A stretch of DNA of 9,948 bases from CAZHOV01 sp964534315 (GCA_964534315.1 CAZHOV010000196.1:1-9948); one strand, 5' to 3'; positions 1 to 5,940 are shown, counted from the stretch's first letter. The notes: generated by a model not told the origin, from the sequence alone. Program-made: numbers and translations.

Positions 1-16
1 CCAAAGAAGAAAGTTT

Positions 17-51
17 GGTGTGTCGAAACACGAATAGTGTTTTGAAACACC
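17..51. other. Short nested stem-loops downstream of the DUF1015 gene
   Basis: Read in the direction of the DUF1015 gene (minus strand here), the stop codon is followed by an AAAAATTTTT run and then two imperfect copies of GTGTTTC(A/G)A. The first can fold on itself as GTGTTT/AAACAC. The second folds as GTGT-TTCG-ACAC. GGTGT and ACACC can close both. No clear T-run follows before the contig end, so a terminator role is only possible. The mirror copy is at 9898-9932. Confidence 0.4.
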
Positions 52-69
52 CTCGTTAGGAAAAATTTT

Positions 70-1176
70 TCAGATCTCATAAACAATGAGGCCGTTTTTC
101 ATGCGCGGCTCAAAAAAAGTGGACTTTGGGGGCATAATCTCCCCTGCGTCAGCGACTTGGATCAGGTCTTTGAGTTCCACGGGATAGAGGCAGAAGCCTA
201 GCCGGTGTTCGTTTTGAATGGTTTTGGCGCGGAAGCTTTCGAGGCCTTCTACCCCGGAGATGTATTTTATTCGGGTATCCGCGCTGACATCTTCGATGCC
301 TAGAATATCCTGCAAAACATACTTATCGAGCAAGCTGGCGTCGAGAACAGGTTGATAGGTTTGAGCTGCAATGATCTCCTGTTTCCAGGTCAGCCTAAAC
401 CATTCCCGGTTGACGAACATGGTAAGCTCGTATTTATGCTCCGGTTTGCGCGGGATGCTCAGGATTTCGATATCGCACACCTGCGAAAGTTTTGCCATGA
501 AGGTGGTGAGGGAAATATCTTCCAGGATTTCAATCACCCGGTTATAGTCGCGGATTTCCAATTCGTGAGAAGGGAAGAACGCACTCAGCAATTTGTTGTA
601 TCGCTCTCCCCCTTCTTTGTTTTTGCGCCTCTGATAGAGTAAGGCAGTTGTTGATGTCCGATGATGGCCGTCTGCAATGTAAGTCTCGGGGACATGGTTT
701 AGAAAGAGTGATTTGATTTTTTCGATCAGCAACGTGTTATCAATTTCCCAAAAAGTATGCTTTTGTGCTTCTTCTTCAAAATAAGCAGAAAAGAAAGGCG
801 GTTCTTTCTTGATGTATTGATCTACCAGGTCGTCGATAGCTTGTACGGCCGGGTAGATGAGCAAAACCGGCTTTACCATGGCTTGTCTTTGCAGGAGTAA
901 GTGCATTTGCCGCTGTTCTTTAGAAGAAAGGGTGTTTTCGTGCTTTTTTATCCGTCCTGCCAAAAAATCGTCTATACTGGCACAGGCAATAATACCGGTA
1001 TAGGTGCGATGATCATCCGCTATTTGATAAAGATAGATGCTCTCCTTATCAGACTTTTGAAAAAAACCACTTTTTCGGTATTCTGCGAAATCTACCTTTA
1101 CAGAACCAAAAAAGGAATCTGCGGAAGTAATAAAATCAAAATCGGGGTACACCGCTTTAAATGGAGATAAATTCAT
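70..1176 (-). CDS. DUF1015 family protein (short form)
   Basis: A 368-residue cytoplasmic protein of the DUF1015 family, whose biochemical role is not firmly established. The family carries a GHHR signature that recalls the ParB/SbnI-type fold. Visible signatures are IKKHENT (77-83), YIADGHHR (166-173), the LDASLLDKYVLQDILGI region (278-294) and the C-terminal VADAGEIMPPKSTFFEPR stretch (341-358). The start is the ATG at 1176-1174, giving MNLSPFKAVYP, a typical family N-terminus. A longer reading frame back to 1251 only adds 25 residues lying inside phoH. An AAGAAG stretch about 10 bases upstream could act as a ribosome site. It lies 4 bp after the phoH stop and is almost certainly cotranscribed with it. 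It looks shorter than the usual roughly 400 residues, because the PYDVI-type N-terminal segment of canonical members is not recognisable. Confidence 0.88.
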   Translation of the reverse strand: MNLSPFKAVYPDFDFITSADSFFGSVKVDFAEYRKSGFFQKSDKESIYLYQIADDHRTYTGIIACASIDDFLAGRIKKHENTLSSKEQRQMHLLLQRQAMVKPVLLIYPAVQAIDDLVDQYIKKEPPFFSAYFEEEAQKHTFWEIDNTLLIEKIKSLFLNHVPETYIADGHHRTSTTALLYQRRKNKEGGERYNKLLSAFFPSHELEIRDYNRVIEILEDISLTTFMAKLSQVCDIEILSIPRKPEHKYELTMFVNREWFRLTWKQEIIAAQTYQPVLDASLLDKYVLQDILGIEDVSADTRIKYISGVEGLESFRAKTIQNEHRLGFCLYPVELKDLIQVADAGEIMPPKSTFFEPRMKNGLIVYEI

Positions 1177-1180
1177 AGGG

Positions 1181-2188
1181 CTATTCTTCTTCTTTTCGCT
1201 GCTCTTTATTGTACTTTTTGCGTTTATACTGGTCGGCCCGGTCATATGCATTGATTATCTCTTTTACCAACCGGTGGCGGACGACATCCTCAGGAGTAAG
1301 AAAAACGGCTGCAATGCCTTTGAGGTCGCCCAGTACTTCTACAGCTCTTCTCAGTCCTGATTTCACACTGTAGGGCAAGTCAACCTGAGAGAGATCGCCG
1401 GTAATGATACACTTTGCCGAAGGTCCCAAACGGGTCAGAAACATTTTTATCTGCAGAGTTGTAGCATTCTGGGCTTCATCCAAAATAATAAAGGCGTTAT
1501 CGAGGGTACGCCCACGCATGAAGGCCAGGGGGGCGATCTCTATCGTCCGGTTTTCCATAAAATGATCCAGCTTTTCGGCTGGTAGCATATCGTCTAGGGC
1601 ATCATATAGCGGTCTGAGGTAGGGGTCTACCTTCTCTTTTAGGTCGCCGGGCAGGAATCCCAGACTCTCACCTGCTTCAACAGCCGGACGGGTGAGGATG
1701 ATCTTTTTGACTGTCCGGTTTTTTAAGGCTCTGACGGCCAGGGCCACGGCCGTGTAGGTCTTTCCGGTACCGGCAGGACCGATCGCAAAGACTACATCAT
1801 TATGTTCTGAAGCTTCAATCAGCTTCTTCTGGTTATGTGTTTTGGCTCTGATGACTTTCCCGCCACGCCCGTGCAGGATGGTCACATTACTGCTGCCATT
1901 AGCAATTCGGGTTTCGAAAGGATTGGCCCCGGACAAGAGATCCTCTACATGCTGAACGGTCAGTTCATTATATTCTTTGAGCATTTTAACCATCATCTCA
2001 AACCTTGATTTAACTTGCTGCGCTTCTTTTTTGGAACCTGAGATCTTGAGCGAGTTGCCTCTGGAAGTAATGGTAACATCCGGGTAGGCTTTGCGAATGA
2101 GGTTTAGCTTAACATCTTTTTGGCCATATAGATCCAGCGGGTATACTCCGTCTATCCTTAAGATGATTTCGCTTAATTTTCCGATAAT
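1181..2188 (-). CDS. phoH: PhoH family ATPase, probable non-ATG start
   Basis: PhoH/YbeZ-type P-loop ATPase, a cytoplasmic protein of RNA metabolism and stress functions, related to the helicase half of some toxin-antitoxin RNases. Numbering from the first in-frame ATG (1996-1994): Walker A GPAGTGKT 73-80, RPAVEAGESLGFLPGD 103-118, Walker B FIILDEAQN 169-177, TGDLSQVDLP 199-208. The tail is Lys/Glu-rich. From that ATG the protein is 271 residues and lacks the family's N-terminal small domain. The frame stays open upstream to a stop at 2206-2204 and encodes a fitting N-terminus (IILRIDGVYPLDLYG, then RGNSLKISG), but this extension contains no in-frame ATG, GTG or TTG. I place the start at an ATT codon (2188-2186), giving 335 residues, close to the family norm. 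ATA or ATC codons nearby are alternatives, as is a sequencing error. First gene of an operon with DUF1015. Confidence 0.85.
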   Translation of the reverse strand: MIGKLSEIILRIDGVYPLDLYGQKDVKLNLIRKAYPDVTITSRGNSLKISGSKKEAQQVKSRFEMMVKMLKEYNELTVQHVEDLLSGANPFETRIANGSSNVTILHGRGGKVIRAKTHNQKKLIEASEHNDVVFAIGPAGTGKTYTAVALAVRALKNRTVKKIILTRPAVEAGESLGFLPGDLKEKVDPYLRPLYDALDDMLPAEKLDHFMENRTIEIAPLAFMRGRTLDNAFIILDEAQNATTLQIKMFLTRLGPSAKCIITGDLSQVDLPYSVKSGLRRAVEVLGDLKGIAAVFLTPEDVVRHRLVKEIINAYDRADQYKRKKYNKEQRKEEE

Positions 2189-2293
2189 CGTTATTTTTAT
2201 ATCTTACGAAATATGGTTTTAAATAGTGTTGGTGTAAAAATACAGTTTTAAATTTGGATTTAAATTTCAAAATGTATTTTTCAAGTTTTTTTT
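2189..2293. other. Divergent intergenic region between phoH and the SAM-family gene
   Basis: 105 bp, very A/T-rich, with 5' ends of genes on both sides. It must hold both promoters. The plus-strand promoter is listed separately. For phoH I see only weak candidates, such as TATTTTTA on the minus strand at 2242-2235 with a distant TTTG. No ATG occurs on the phoH-sense strand here in any frame. No Shine-Dalgarno sequence precedes either gene, as is common in Bacteroidota. Mirror at 7656-7760. Confidence 0.6.
2229..2256 (+). promoter_or_regulatory. Bacteroidota-type promoter for the SAM-family gene
   Basis: TAAATTTG at 2249-2256 matches the Bacteroidota -7 consensus TAnnTTTG exactly. A TTG at 2229-2231 sits 17 bp upstream as the -33 element. 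The -7 box ends 37 bases before the ATG at 2294. Based on motif match and position only. Confidence 0.5.
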
Positions 2294-3073
2294 ATGCACA
2301 TCGTTACCTTTATTTCAGATCTGGGGTTGAGCGATTTCTATGTTGGTGCCATTAAAGGCGCTATTTTAAGACAATCTCCCCAAGTCCAAATTGTTGATAT
2401 TTCTCATAACATCAATCCTTATGACATCGTTCAGGCATCCTTTATTTTAAAAAATGCCTATGCTGAATTTCCGGAAGGAACCGTCCATCTGGCCGGTGTT
2501 AACAATGATGCTGAAAAAATTCCTCAGCTGATCGCCATTTCGTATGATAAACATTATTTTATTGCTCCTGATAATGGCTTGCTCAGTCTGGCTCTTCCCG
2601 ACTTCAAAGGTCCGGTTTATTCTCTGAAAAAAACGGAGGATATTGCCTTTCCGATGAAAGAACTATTTGCCAACGCAGTTGCCCATATCAAAAGCGACCA
2701 ACCCTTTGAAAATATAGGGACGCCTCAAGAAACGCTTGTCGAGCGAATAAGTTTACAACCGGTGATCAGCTCCTCCCAAATCCGGGGCTCCGTCATCCAT
2801 GTCGATCATTATGGGAATGTCGTTTTGAATATCACCAAATCGTTGTTCGAAAAGGTTGCGAATGACCGGGAATTTGCCTTATATTTTAAAAGGCATCATC
2901 CTATTACCCAGATGAGCAGGCATTATACAGATGTAGATGTGGGCGAAATTCTTTGTCTATTCAATGCTTCTGACAACCTTGAAATAGCCATACATATGGG
3001 CCGCGCCTCGGAGATGCTGGGGTTGAAAGTAGACGATACGGTGCAGGTAGATTTTTTGTCAAGTGAACCGTGA
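2294..3073 (+). CDS. SAM hydroxide adenosyltransferase (DUF62) family protein
   Basis: A 259-residue cytoplasmic protein of the COG1912 family, which cleaves S-adenosylmethionine with hydroxide to adenosine and methionine and is related to fluorinase/chlorinase enzymes. The N-terminal domain starts with FISDLGLSDFYVGAIKG (6-22, matching the TDFG..D.YVG..KG motif), DISHNI 35-40 and APDNGLLS 91-98. The C-terminal domain has RGSVIHVDHYGNVVLNI (164-180) and NLEIAIHMGRASEMLGL (228-244). The usual VDPGVG motif is replaced by AGVNND (67-72), and the usual SFHGRDIFAP by AFPMKELFAN (118-127), so the Asp/Arg/His water-activating residues known in archaeal enzymes are not all evident. I believe this is a Bacteroidota subtype; activity is inferred, not shown. 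The ATG follows an A/T-rich leader with an eight-T run and no Shine-Dalgarno sequence. It is divergent from phoH and has its own promoter. Confidence 0.9.
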   Translation: MHIVTFISDLGLSDFYVGAIKGAILRQSPQVQIVDISHNINPYDIVQASFILKNAYAEFPEGTVHLAGVNNDAEKIPQLIAISYDKHYFIAPDNGLLSLALPDFKGPVYSLKKTEDIAFPMKELFANAVAHIKSDQPFENIGTPQETLVERISLQPVISSSQIRGSVIHVDHYGNVVLNITKSLFEKVANDREFALYFKRHHPITQMSRHYTDVDVGEILCLFNASDNLEIAIHMGRASEMLGLKVDDTVQVDFLSSEP

Positions 3074-3110
3074 ACAGAAAGTAGCGAACAGATCAGGGAA
3101 AGATTAAATC

Positions 3111-3174
3111 CACGAATATCCGCCTGATCCGTTTGATCTGCGTTCCATCCTGAAAGCTTTGCGGCTTTGCGAGA
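3111..3174. repeat. Intergenic repeat fragment (CTTTGCG type)
   Basis: Within the 157 bp gap between the SAM-family and amidase genes lies a block with GATCCGTTTGATCTGCGTTCC-like sequence followed by CTTTGCGGCTTTGCGAGA (3157-3174). The latter is nearly the same as CTTTGCGCCCTTTGCGAGA at 4043-4061. I recall similar non-coding blocks being common between genes in Bacteroidota genomes. No coding potential. Just downstream, ATCAATC repeats in tandem (about 3209-3222) before the amidase start. Mirror at 6775-6838. Confidence 0.5.
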
Positions 3175-3230
3175 GATTTGAAAAGGAATAAATAAAAAGT
3201 TTAAACCATCAATCATCAATCAAAAAGATC

Positions 3231-4004
3231 ATGAATCCTCTTCGAATAACCACCGCCCAGGTAGAACTTGCCTGGCACGATATCCAGGCCAACCAATCAC
3301 GCTTGGAGCAATTACTTCAGCCCTTAGCCAATACAACCGATTTGGTCATCCTACCCGAGATGTTTACTACCGGCTTTAGTATGGATGCGGCAGCGCTGGC
3401 CGAGCCGATGGATGGTTCAACGATGAGCTGGCTAGCCAAGCAAGCCAAGACGTTGAATGCTTGTGTGATGGGTAGTTTTATTGCTGAAGAAGGCGGCCAT
3501 TATTACAACCGGTTTATTGCCATGCTACCTTCCGGCGAGTACCATCGATACGATAAGAAGCACTTATTCACCCTCGCCAAAGAGCACGTTCCTTATACCG
3601 CAGGCAACCAGCTTCTCACCTTTGATTATAAGGGCTGGAAAATAGCGCCGTTTGTTTGTTATGATCTTCGGTTTCCAGAGTGGAGCAGAAATACACAGGG
3701 ATATGATTTATTGATCTATGTAGCTAATTGGCCGGAGCCCCGGCGGTTGCATTGGCAAGCGCTTTTGAAAGCGCGGGCGATAGAAAATCAGGCATACACT
3801 ATTGGTGTCAACCGGGTTGGAGAAGACGGGAACGGGTTGAATTATACCGGAGACACCTCCCTGACGAGTTACAATGGGGAGACATTGTATGAGGTTAAAA
3901 ACAAGGAAGCCATTCATACGATTACGATAGAAAAGGAGGAGCAGGAGGTGTTTCGGAGGAAGTTGGCGTTTTTAGCTGATCAGGATGTTTTTAGCTTTAA
4001 ATAG
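3231..4004 (+). CDS. Nitrilase-superfamily omega-amidase (YafV/Nit2 type)
   Basis: A 257-residue carbon-nitrogen hydrolase, cytoplasmic. It probably hydrolyses alpha-ketoglutaramate to 2-oxoglutarate and ammonia, the repair/recycling step after glutamine-dependent transamination, including methionine salvage. The Glu-Lys-Cys triad is complete: E43 in LPEMFTTGFSM, K109 in YDKKHLF, C143 in FVCYDLRFPE. Further YafV-type marks are WPEPRRLHWQALLKARAIENQAY (from 167), GVNRVG 192-197 and the C-terminal FRRKLAFLADQDVF (241-254). Length is normal for the subfamily. The ATG at 3231 gives MNPLRITTAQVELAW, a standard start for this fold. It lies 157 bp downstream of the SAM-family gene on the same strand; whether the two are cotranscribed is unclear because the gap holds repeat sequence. 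Confidence 0.93.
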   Translation: MNPLRITTAQVELAWHDIQANQSRLEQLLQPLANTTDLVILPEMFTTGFSMDAAALAEPMDGSTMSWLAKQAKTLNACVMGSFIAEEGGHYYNRFIAMLPSGEYHRYDKKHLFTLAKEHVPYTAGNQLLTFDYKGWKIAPFVCYDLRFPEWSRNTQGYDLLIYVANWPEPRRLHWQALLKARAIENQAYTIGVNRVGEDGNGLNYTGDTSLTSYNGETLYEVKNKEAIHTITIEKEEQEVFRRKLAFLADQDVFSFK

Positions 4005-4008
4005 GAAT

Positions 4009-4060
4009 CTCGCAGAGCCGCGAAGTGCGCAAAGAATTAGTCCTTTGCGCCCTTTGCGAG
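4009..4060. repeat. REP-like palindromic element
   Basis: Begins 5 bases after the amidase stop. Outer stem CTCGCAGAG (4009-4017) pairs with CTTTGCGAG (4052-4060) with one G-T pair. Inner stem GCGCAAAG (4027-4034) pairs perfectly with CTTTGCGC (4043-4050) around an 8-base loop. The + strand continues with A-rich, not T-rich, sequence, so it is not a classical terminator of the amidase gene, although it could stabilise the mRNA 3' end. Related to the block at 3157-3174. Mirror at 5889-5940. Confidence 0.6.
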
Positions 4061-4196
4061 AAAAAATCCTACACATGTAAAAAAAATCTATCCATAAGAA
4101 ATATTTAACATTTTCCAGCCGTTTTGGAGGAGATTTTTTTACTAAAAATGTCCAAAACCGATGTTCAACCACTCATTTTATCAAAATCTGCTTTCC

Positions 4197-4221
4197 GGGT
4201 ATCTTGAGATACCCTTCATTT
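4197..4221 (+). terminator. Hairpin terminator candidate
   Basis: GGGTATC (4197-4203) and GATACCC (4208-4214) form a perfect 7 bp stem with a TTGA loop, followed by a T-rich tail (TTCATTTCTTCTT). It sits 192 bases after the amidase stop and would end transcription from upstream. Mirror at 5728-5752. Confidence 0.5.
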
Positions 4222-4271
4222 CTTCTTATATATTTAACTTATATGTAAGTGCTTGTAGGGTAGAAAAAAGA

Positions 4272-4307
4272 AAAGCGATCTGCACAGAGACAGCTCGCTT
4301 TCATTTT
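4272..4307. terminator. Second terminator candidate, possibly bidirectional
   Basis: AAAGCGA (4272-4278) pairs with TCGCTTT (4295-4301), extended inward past one mismatch by CTG/CAG with an 8-base loop. A-rich sequence lies before it and TCATTTT after it, so it could act in either direction. It separates the amidase and lipoprotein transcription units. Mirror at 5642-5677. Confidence 0.5.
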
Positions 4308-4390
4308 AAAATTTTCCGAAAATAACCCTATTAACTAACCTGTTTTACCAGATTTTAAATTTAACTTTTTCAATTTACAAAAAATAATAC

Positions 4391-4924
4391 ATGTTTACAA
4401 ACGTCCGATTTGGTGTAATGTTGTTGATCGCAAGCACCATTTTGCTCATTCAATGCACTTCTACCTCCACTTTAACAGATAAAACTACAAAAGGGGGTTC
4501 TACCAGGTCAACCCCTGCAAAAGAGGACCGGTTGCGTGCGGATATTGTTCGATTTTCGAAGAAATACCTGGGCACCAAATACCGGTATGCGGGGAAGGAT
4601 CCTAAGGGGTTTGATTGTTCGGGCTTTTCCTATTTTGTGTACAAAAACCATGATATTGCGCTGGGGGCAAGTTCCAGGGCCCAGGCCGGTCAAGGCAAAA
4701 AAATTAACGATCTGGAAATGGCCAAACCTGCCGATCTGGTTTTCTTTAACAAGAACGCTAATGGTTCGGGGGGCATCAACCATGTGGGGATCATAGTCAA
4801 GAACGAGAAAAATGAGCTGCTGGTTATTCATAGCACCTCCCGGGGAGTGGTGATCGACGATGTATTGAGCTCTTCCTACTGGAAGCCGCGGATTTTAGCA
4901 GCGAGAAATGTGGTATCGGATTGA
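4391..4924 (+). CDS. NlpC/P60 family lipoprotein, putative cell-wall endopeptidase
   Basis: A 177-residue exported lipoprotein. A hydrophobic signal segment (about 7-20) ends in LLIQC, with C22 as the probable lipidated cysteine; Gln before the cysteine is unusual for a lipobox, so lipidation is likely but not certain. A Ser/Thr/Lys-rich linker (23-45) leads to one NlpC/P60 domain (about 46-175) with the catalytic triad C76 (GFDCSGF), H131 (INHVGI) and H147 (VIHSTS). Family members cleave peptidoglycan stem peptides between D-Glu and a diamino acid; no separate wall-binding domain is present. The ATG follows an A/T-rich leader, and two hairpins upstream make it an independent unit. Only 50 bp separate its stop from the palindrome axis, so its natural downstream neighbour is unknown. 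Confidence 0.92.
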   Translation: MFTNVRFGVMLLIASTILLIQCTSTSTLTDKTTKGGSTRSTPAKEDRLRADIVRFSKKYLGTKYRYAGKDPKGFDCSGFSYFVYKNHDIALGASSRAQAGQGKKINDLEMAKPADLVFFNKNANGSGGINHVGIIVKNEKNELLVIHSTSRGVVIDDVLSSSYWKPRILAARNVVSD

Positions 4925-4940
4925 CGATTAGCGTTTTAGG

Positions 4941-5008
4941 TAGGTGGACTGCACGTATAGGTGTACTCCACCTATAGGTGGAGTACACCTATACGTGCAG
5001 TCCACCTA
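4941..5008. repeat. Palindrome junction: 34 bp quasi-palindrome abutting its reverse complement
   Basis: The last 34 bases of the left arm (4941-4974) are themselves a near-perfect spacer-free palindrome centred at TATA 4956-4959: 14 of 17 pairs match, failing only at 4949/4966, 4951/4964 and 4955/4960. The next 34 bases are its reverse complement. Consequently TAGGTGGACTGCACGTATA (4941-4959) recurs at 4975-4993 with 16 of 19 bases identical, a period of 34. A perfect 8 bp hairpin TATAGGTG/CACCTATA with a 5-base TACTC loop also spans 4956-4976. The fold-back axis lies at 4974/4975. In the native genome this may be a hairpin or terminator after the lipoprotein gene. Confidence 0.85.
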
Positions 5009-5024
5009 CCTAAAACGCTAATCG

Positions 5025-5558
5025 TCAATCCGATACCACATTTCTCGCTGCTAAAATCCGCGGCTTCCAGTAGGAAGAGCTCAATACATCGTCGATCACC
5101 ACTCCCCGGGAGGTGCTATGAATAACCAGCAGCTCATTTTTCTCGTTCTTGACTATGATCCCCACATGGTTGATGCCCCCCGAACCATTAGCGTTCTTGT
5201 TAAAGAAAACCAGATCGGCAGGTTTGGCCATTTCCAGATCGTTAATTTTTTTGCCTTGACCGGCCTGGGCCCTGGAACTTGCCCCCAGCGCAATATCATG
5301 GTTTTTGTACACAAAATAGGAAAAGCCCGAACAATCAAACCCCTTAGGATCCTTCCCCGCATACCGGTATTTGGTGCCCAGGTATTTCTTCGAAAATCGA
5401 ACAATATCCGCACGCAACCGGTCCTCTTTTGCAGGGGTTGACCTGGTAGAACCCCCTTTTGTAGTTTTATCTGTTAAAGTGGAGGTAGAAGTGCATTGAA
5501 TGAGCAAAATGGTGCTTGCGATCAACAACATTACACCAAATCGGACGTTTGTAAACAT
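5025..5558 (-). CDS. NlpC/P60 lipoprotein, mirror copy
   Basis: Identical in all 177 residues to the copy at 4391-4924: signal segment, C22 and catalytic C76/H131/H147 all intact. The two copies face each other tail to tail across a 100 bp gap made only of the junction. Probably the same single genomic gene represented twice. Confidence 0.9.
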   Translation of the reverse strand: MFTNVRFGVMLLIASTILLIQCTSTSTLTDKTTKGGSTRSTPAKEDRLRADIVRFSKKYLGTKYRYAGKDPKGFDCSGFSYFVYKNHDIALGASSRAQAGQGKKINDLEMAKPADLVFFNKNANGSGGINHVGIIVKNEKNELLVIHSTSRGVVIDDVLSSSYWKPRILAARNVVSD

Positions 5559-5641
5559 GTATTATTTTTTGTAAATTGAAAAAGTTAAATTTAAAATCTG
5601 GTAAAACAGGTTAGTTAATAGGGTTATTTTCGGAAAATTTT

Positions 5642-5677
5642 AAAATGAAAGCGAGCTGTCTCTGTGCAGATCGCTTT
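5642..5677. terminator. Mirror of the second terminator candidate
   Basis: Reverse complement of 4272-4307: AAAGCGA/TCGCTTT stem extended by CTG/CAG, flanked by A-rich and T-rich sequence. Confidence 0.5.
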
Positions 5678-5727
5678 TCTTTTTTCTACCCTACAAGCAC
5701 TTACATATAAGTTAAATATATAAGAAG

Positions 5728-5752
5728 AAATGAAGGGTATCTCAAGATACCC
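5728..5752 (-). terminator. Mirror of the hairpin terminator candidate
   Basis: Reverse complement of 4197-4221: 7 bp GGGTATC/GATACCC stem, acting in the minus direction after the amidase copy. Confidence 0.5.
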
Positions 5753-5888
5753 GGAAAGCAGATTTTGATAAAATGAGTGGTTGAACATCGGTTTTGGACA
5801 TTTTTAGTAAAAAAATCTCCTCCAAAACGGCTGGAAAATGTTAAATATTTCTTATGGATAGATTTTTTTTACATGTGTAGGATTTTTT

Positions 5889-5940
5889 CTCGCAAAGGGC
5901 GCAAAGGACTAATTCTTTGCGCACTTCGCGGCTCTGCGAG
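5889..5940. repeat. REP-like palindromic element, mirror copy
   Basis: Reverse complement of 4009-4060, next to the stop of the amidase copy. Confidence 0.6.

Larger units (their letters stand above)
4005..4390. other. 386 bp intergenic region between amidase and NlpC/P60 genes
   Basis: Contents in order: a repeat hairpin (4009-4060), an A/T-rich stretch with no convincing gene, two terminator-like hairpins (4197-4221 and 4272-4307), and the leader of the lipoprotein gene. A possible -7 box TAAATTTA (4356-4363, one mismatch to TAnnTTTG) precedes the ATG at 4391, but I see no matching -33 box. Short open frames here read through the repeat hairpin and look spurious. Mirror at 5559-5944. Confidence 0.6.

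Noticed and set aside
352..1170. Plus-strand ORFs 352-642 and 901-1170 inside the DUF1015 gene (and mirrors)
   Set aside because: Shadow frames of a well-supported gene with no independent signals.
1177..1251. Longer DUF1015 start adding 25 residues
   Set aside because: The extension lies inside the phoH 3' end and has no family similarity; the internal ATG gives the expected MNLSPFKAVYP start.
2923..3219. Minus-strand ORF of 98 codons over the SAM-family 3' end and the intergenic repeat (mirror 6730-7026)
   Set aside because: Half lies antisense to a conserved domain, and the rest translates the repeat block.
3972..4172. Small ORF of 66 codons on the minus strand (mirror 5777-5977)
   Set aside because: It reads through the REP-like hairpin and overlaps the 3' end of the amidase gene. 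The SRKGRKG...CALRGSARF-type translation is typical of spurious ORFs over CTTTGCG repeats.
4508..4831. Antisense and alternative-frame ORFs inside the NlpC/P60 gene (and mirror)
   Set aside because: Fully overlapped by a gene with an intact catalytic triad; their translations show no recognisable domain.
4941..5008. CRISPR-like or operator array from the 34 bp period at the centre
   Set aside because: Only two units, fully explained by one quasi-palindrome next to its own inverse; no spacers or cas genes.
4925..5024. Hairpin telomere or parvovirus-like terminal structure at the centre
   Set aside because: The axis does carry nested palindromes, but no telomere resolvase, replication protein or phage/plasmid gene is present. 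All genes are chromosomal housekeeping types. Not excluded, but unsupported.
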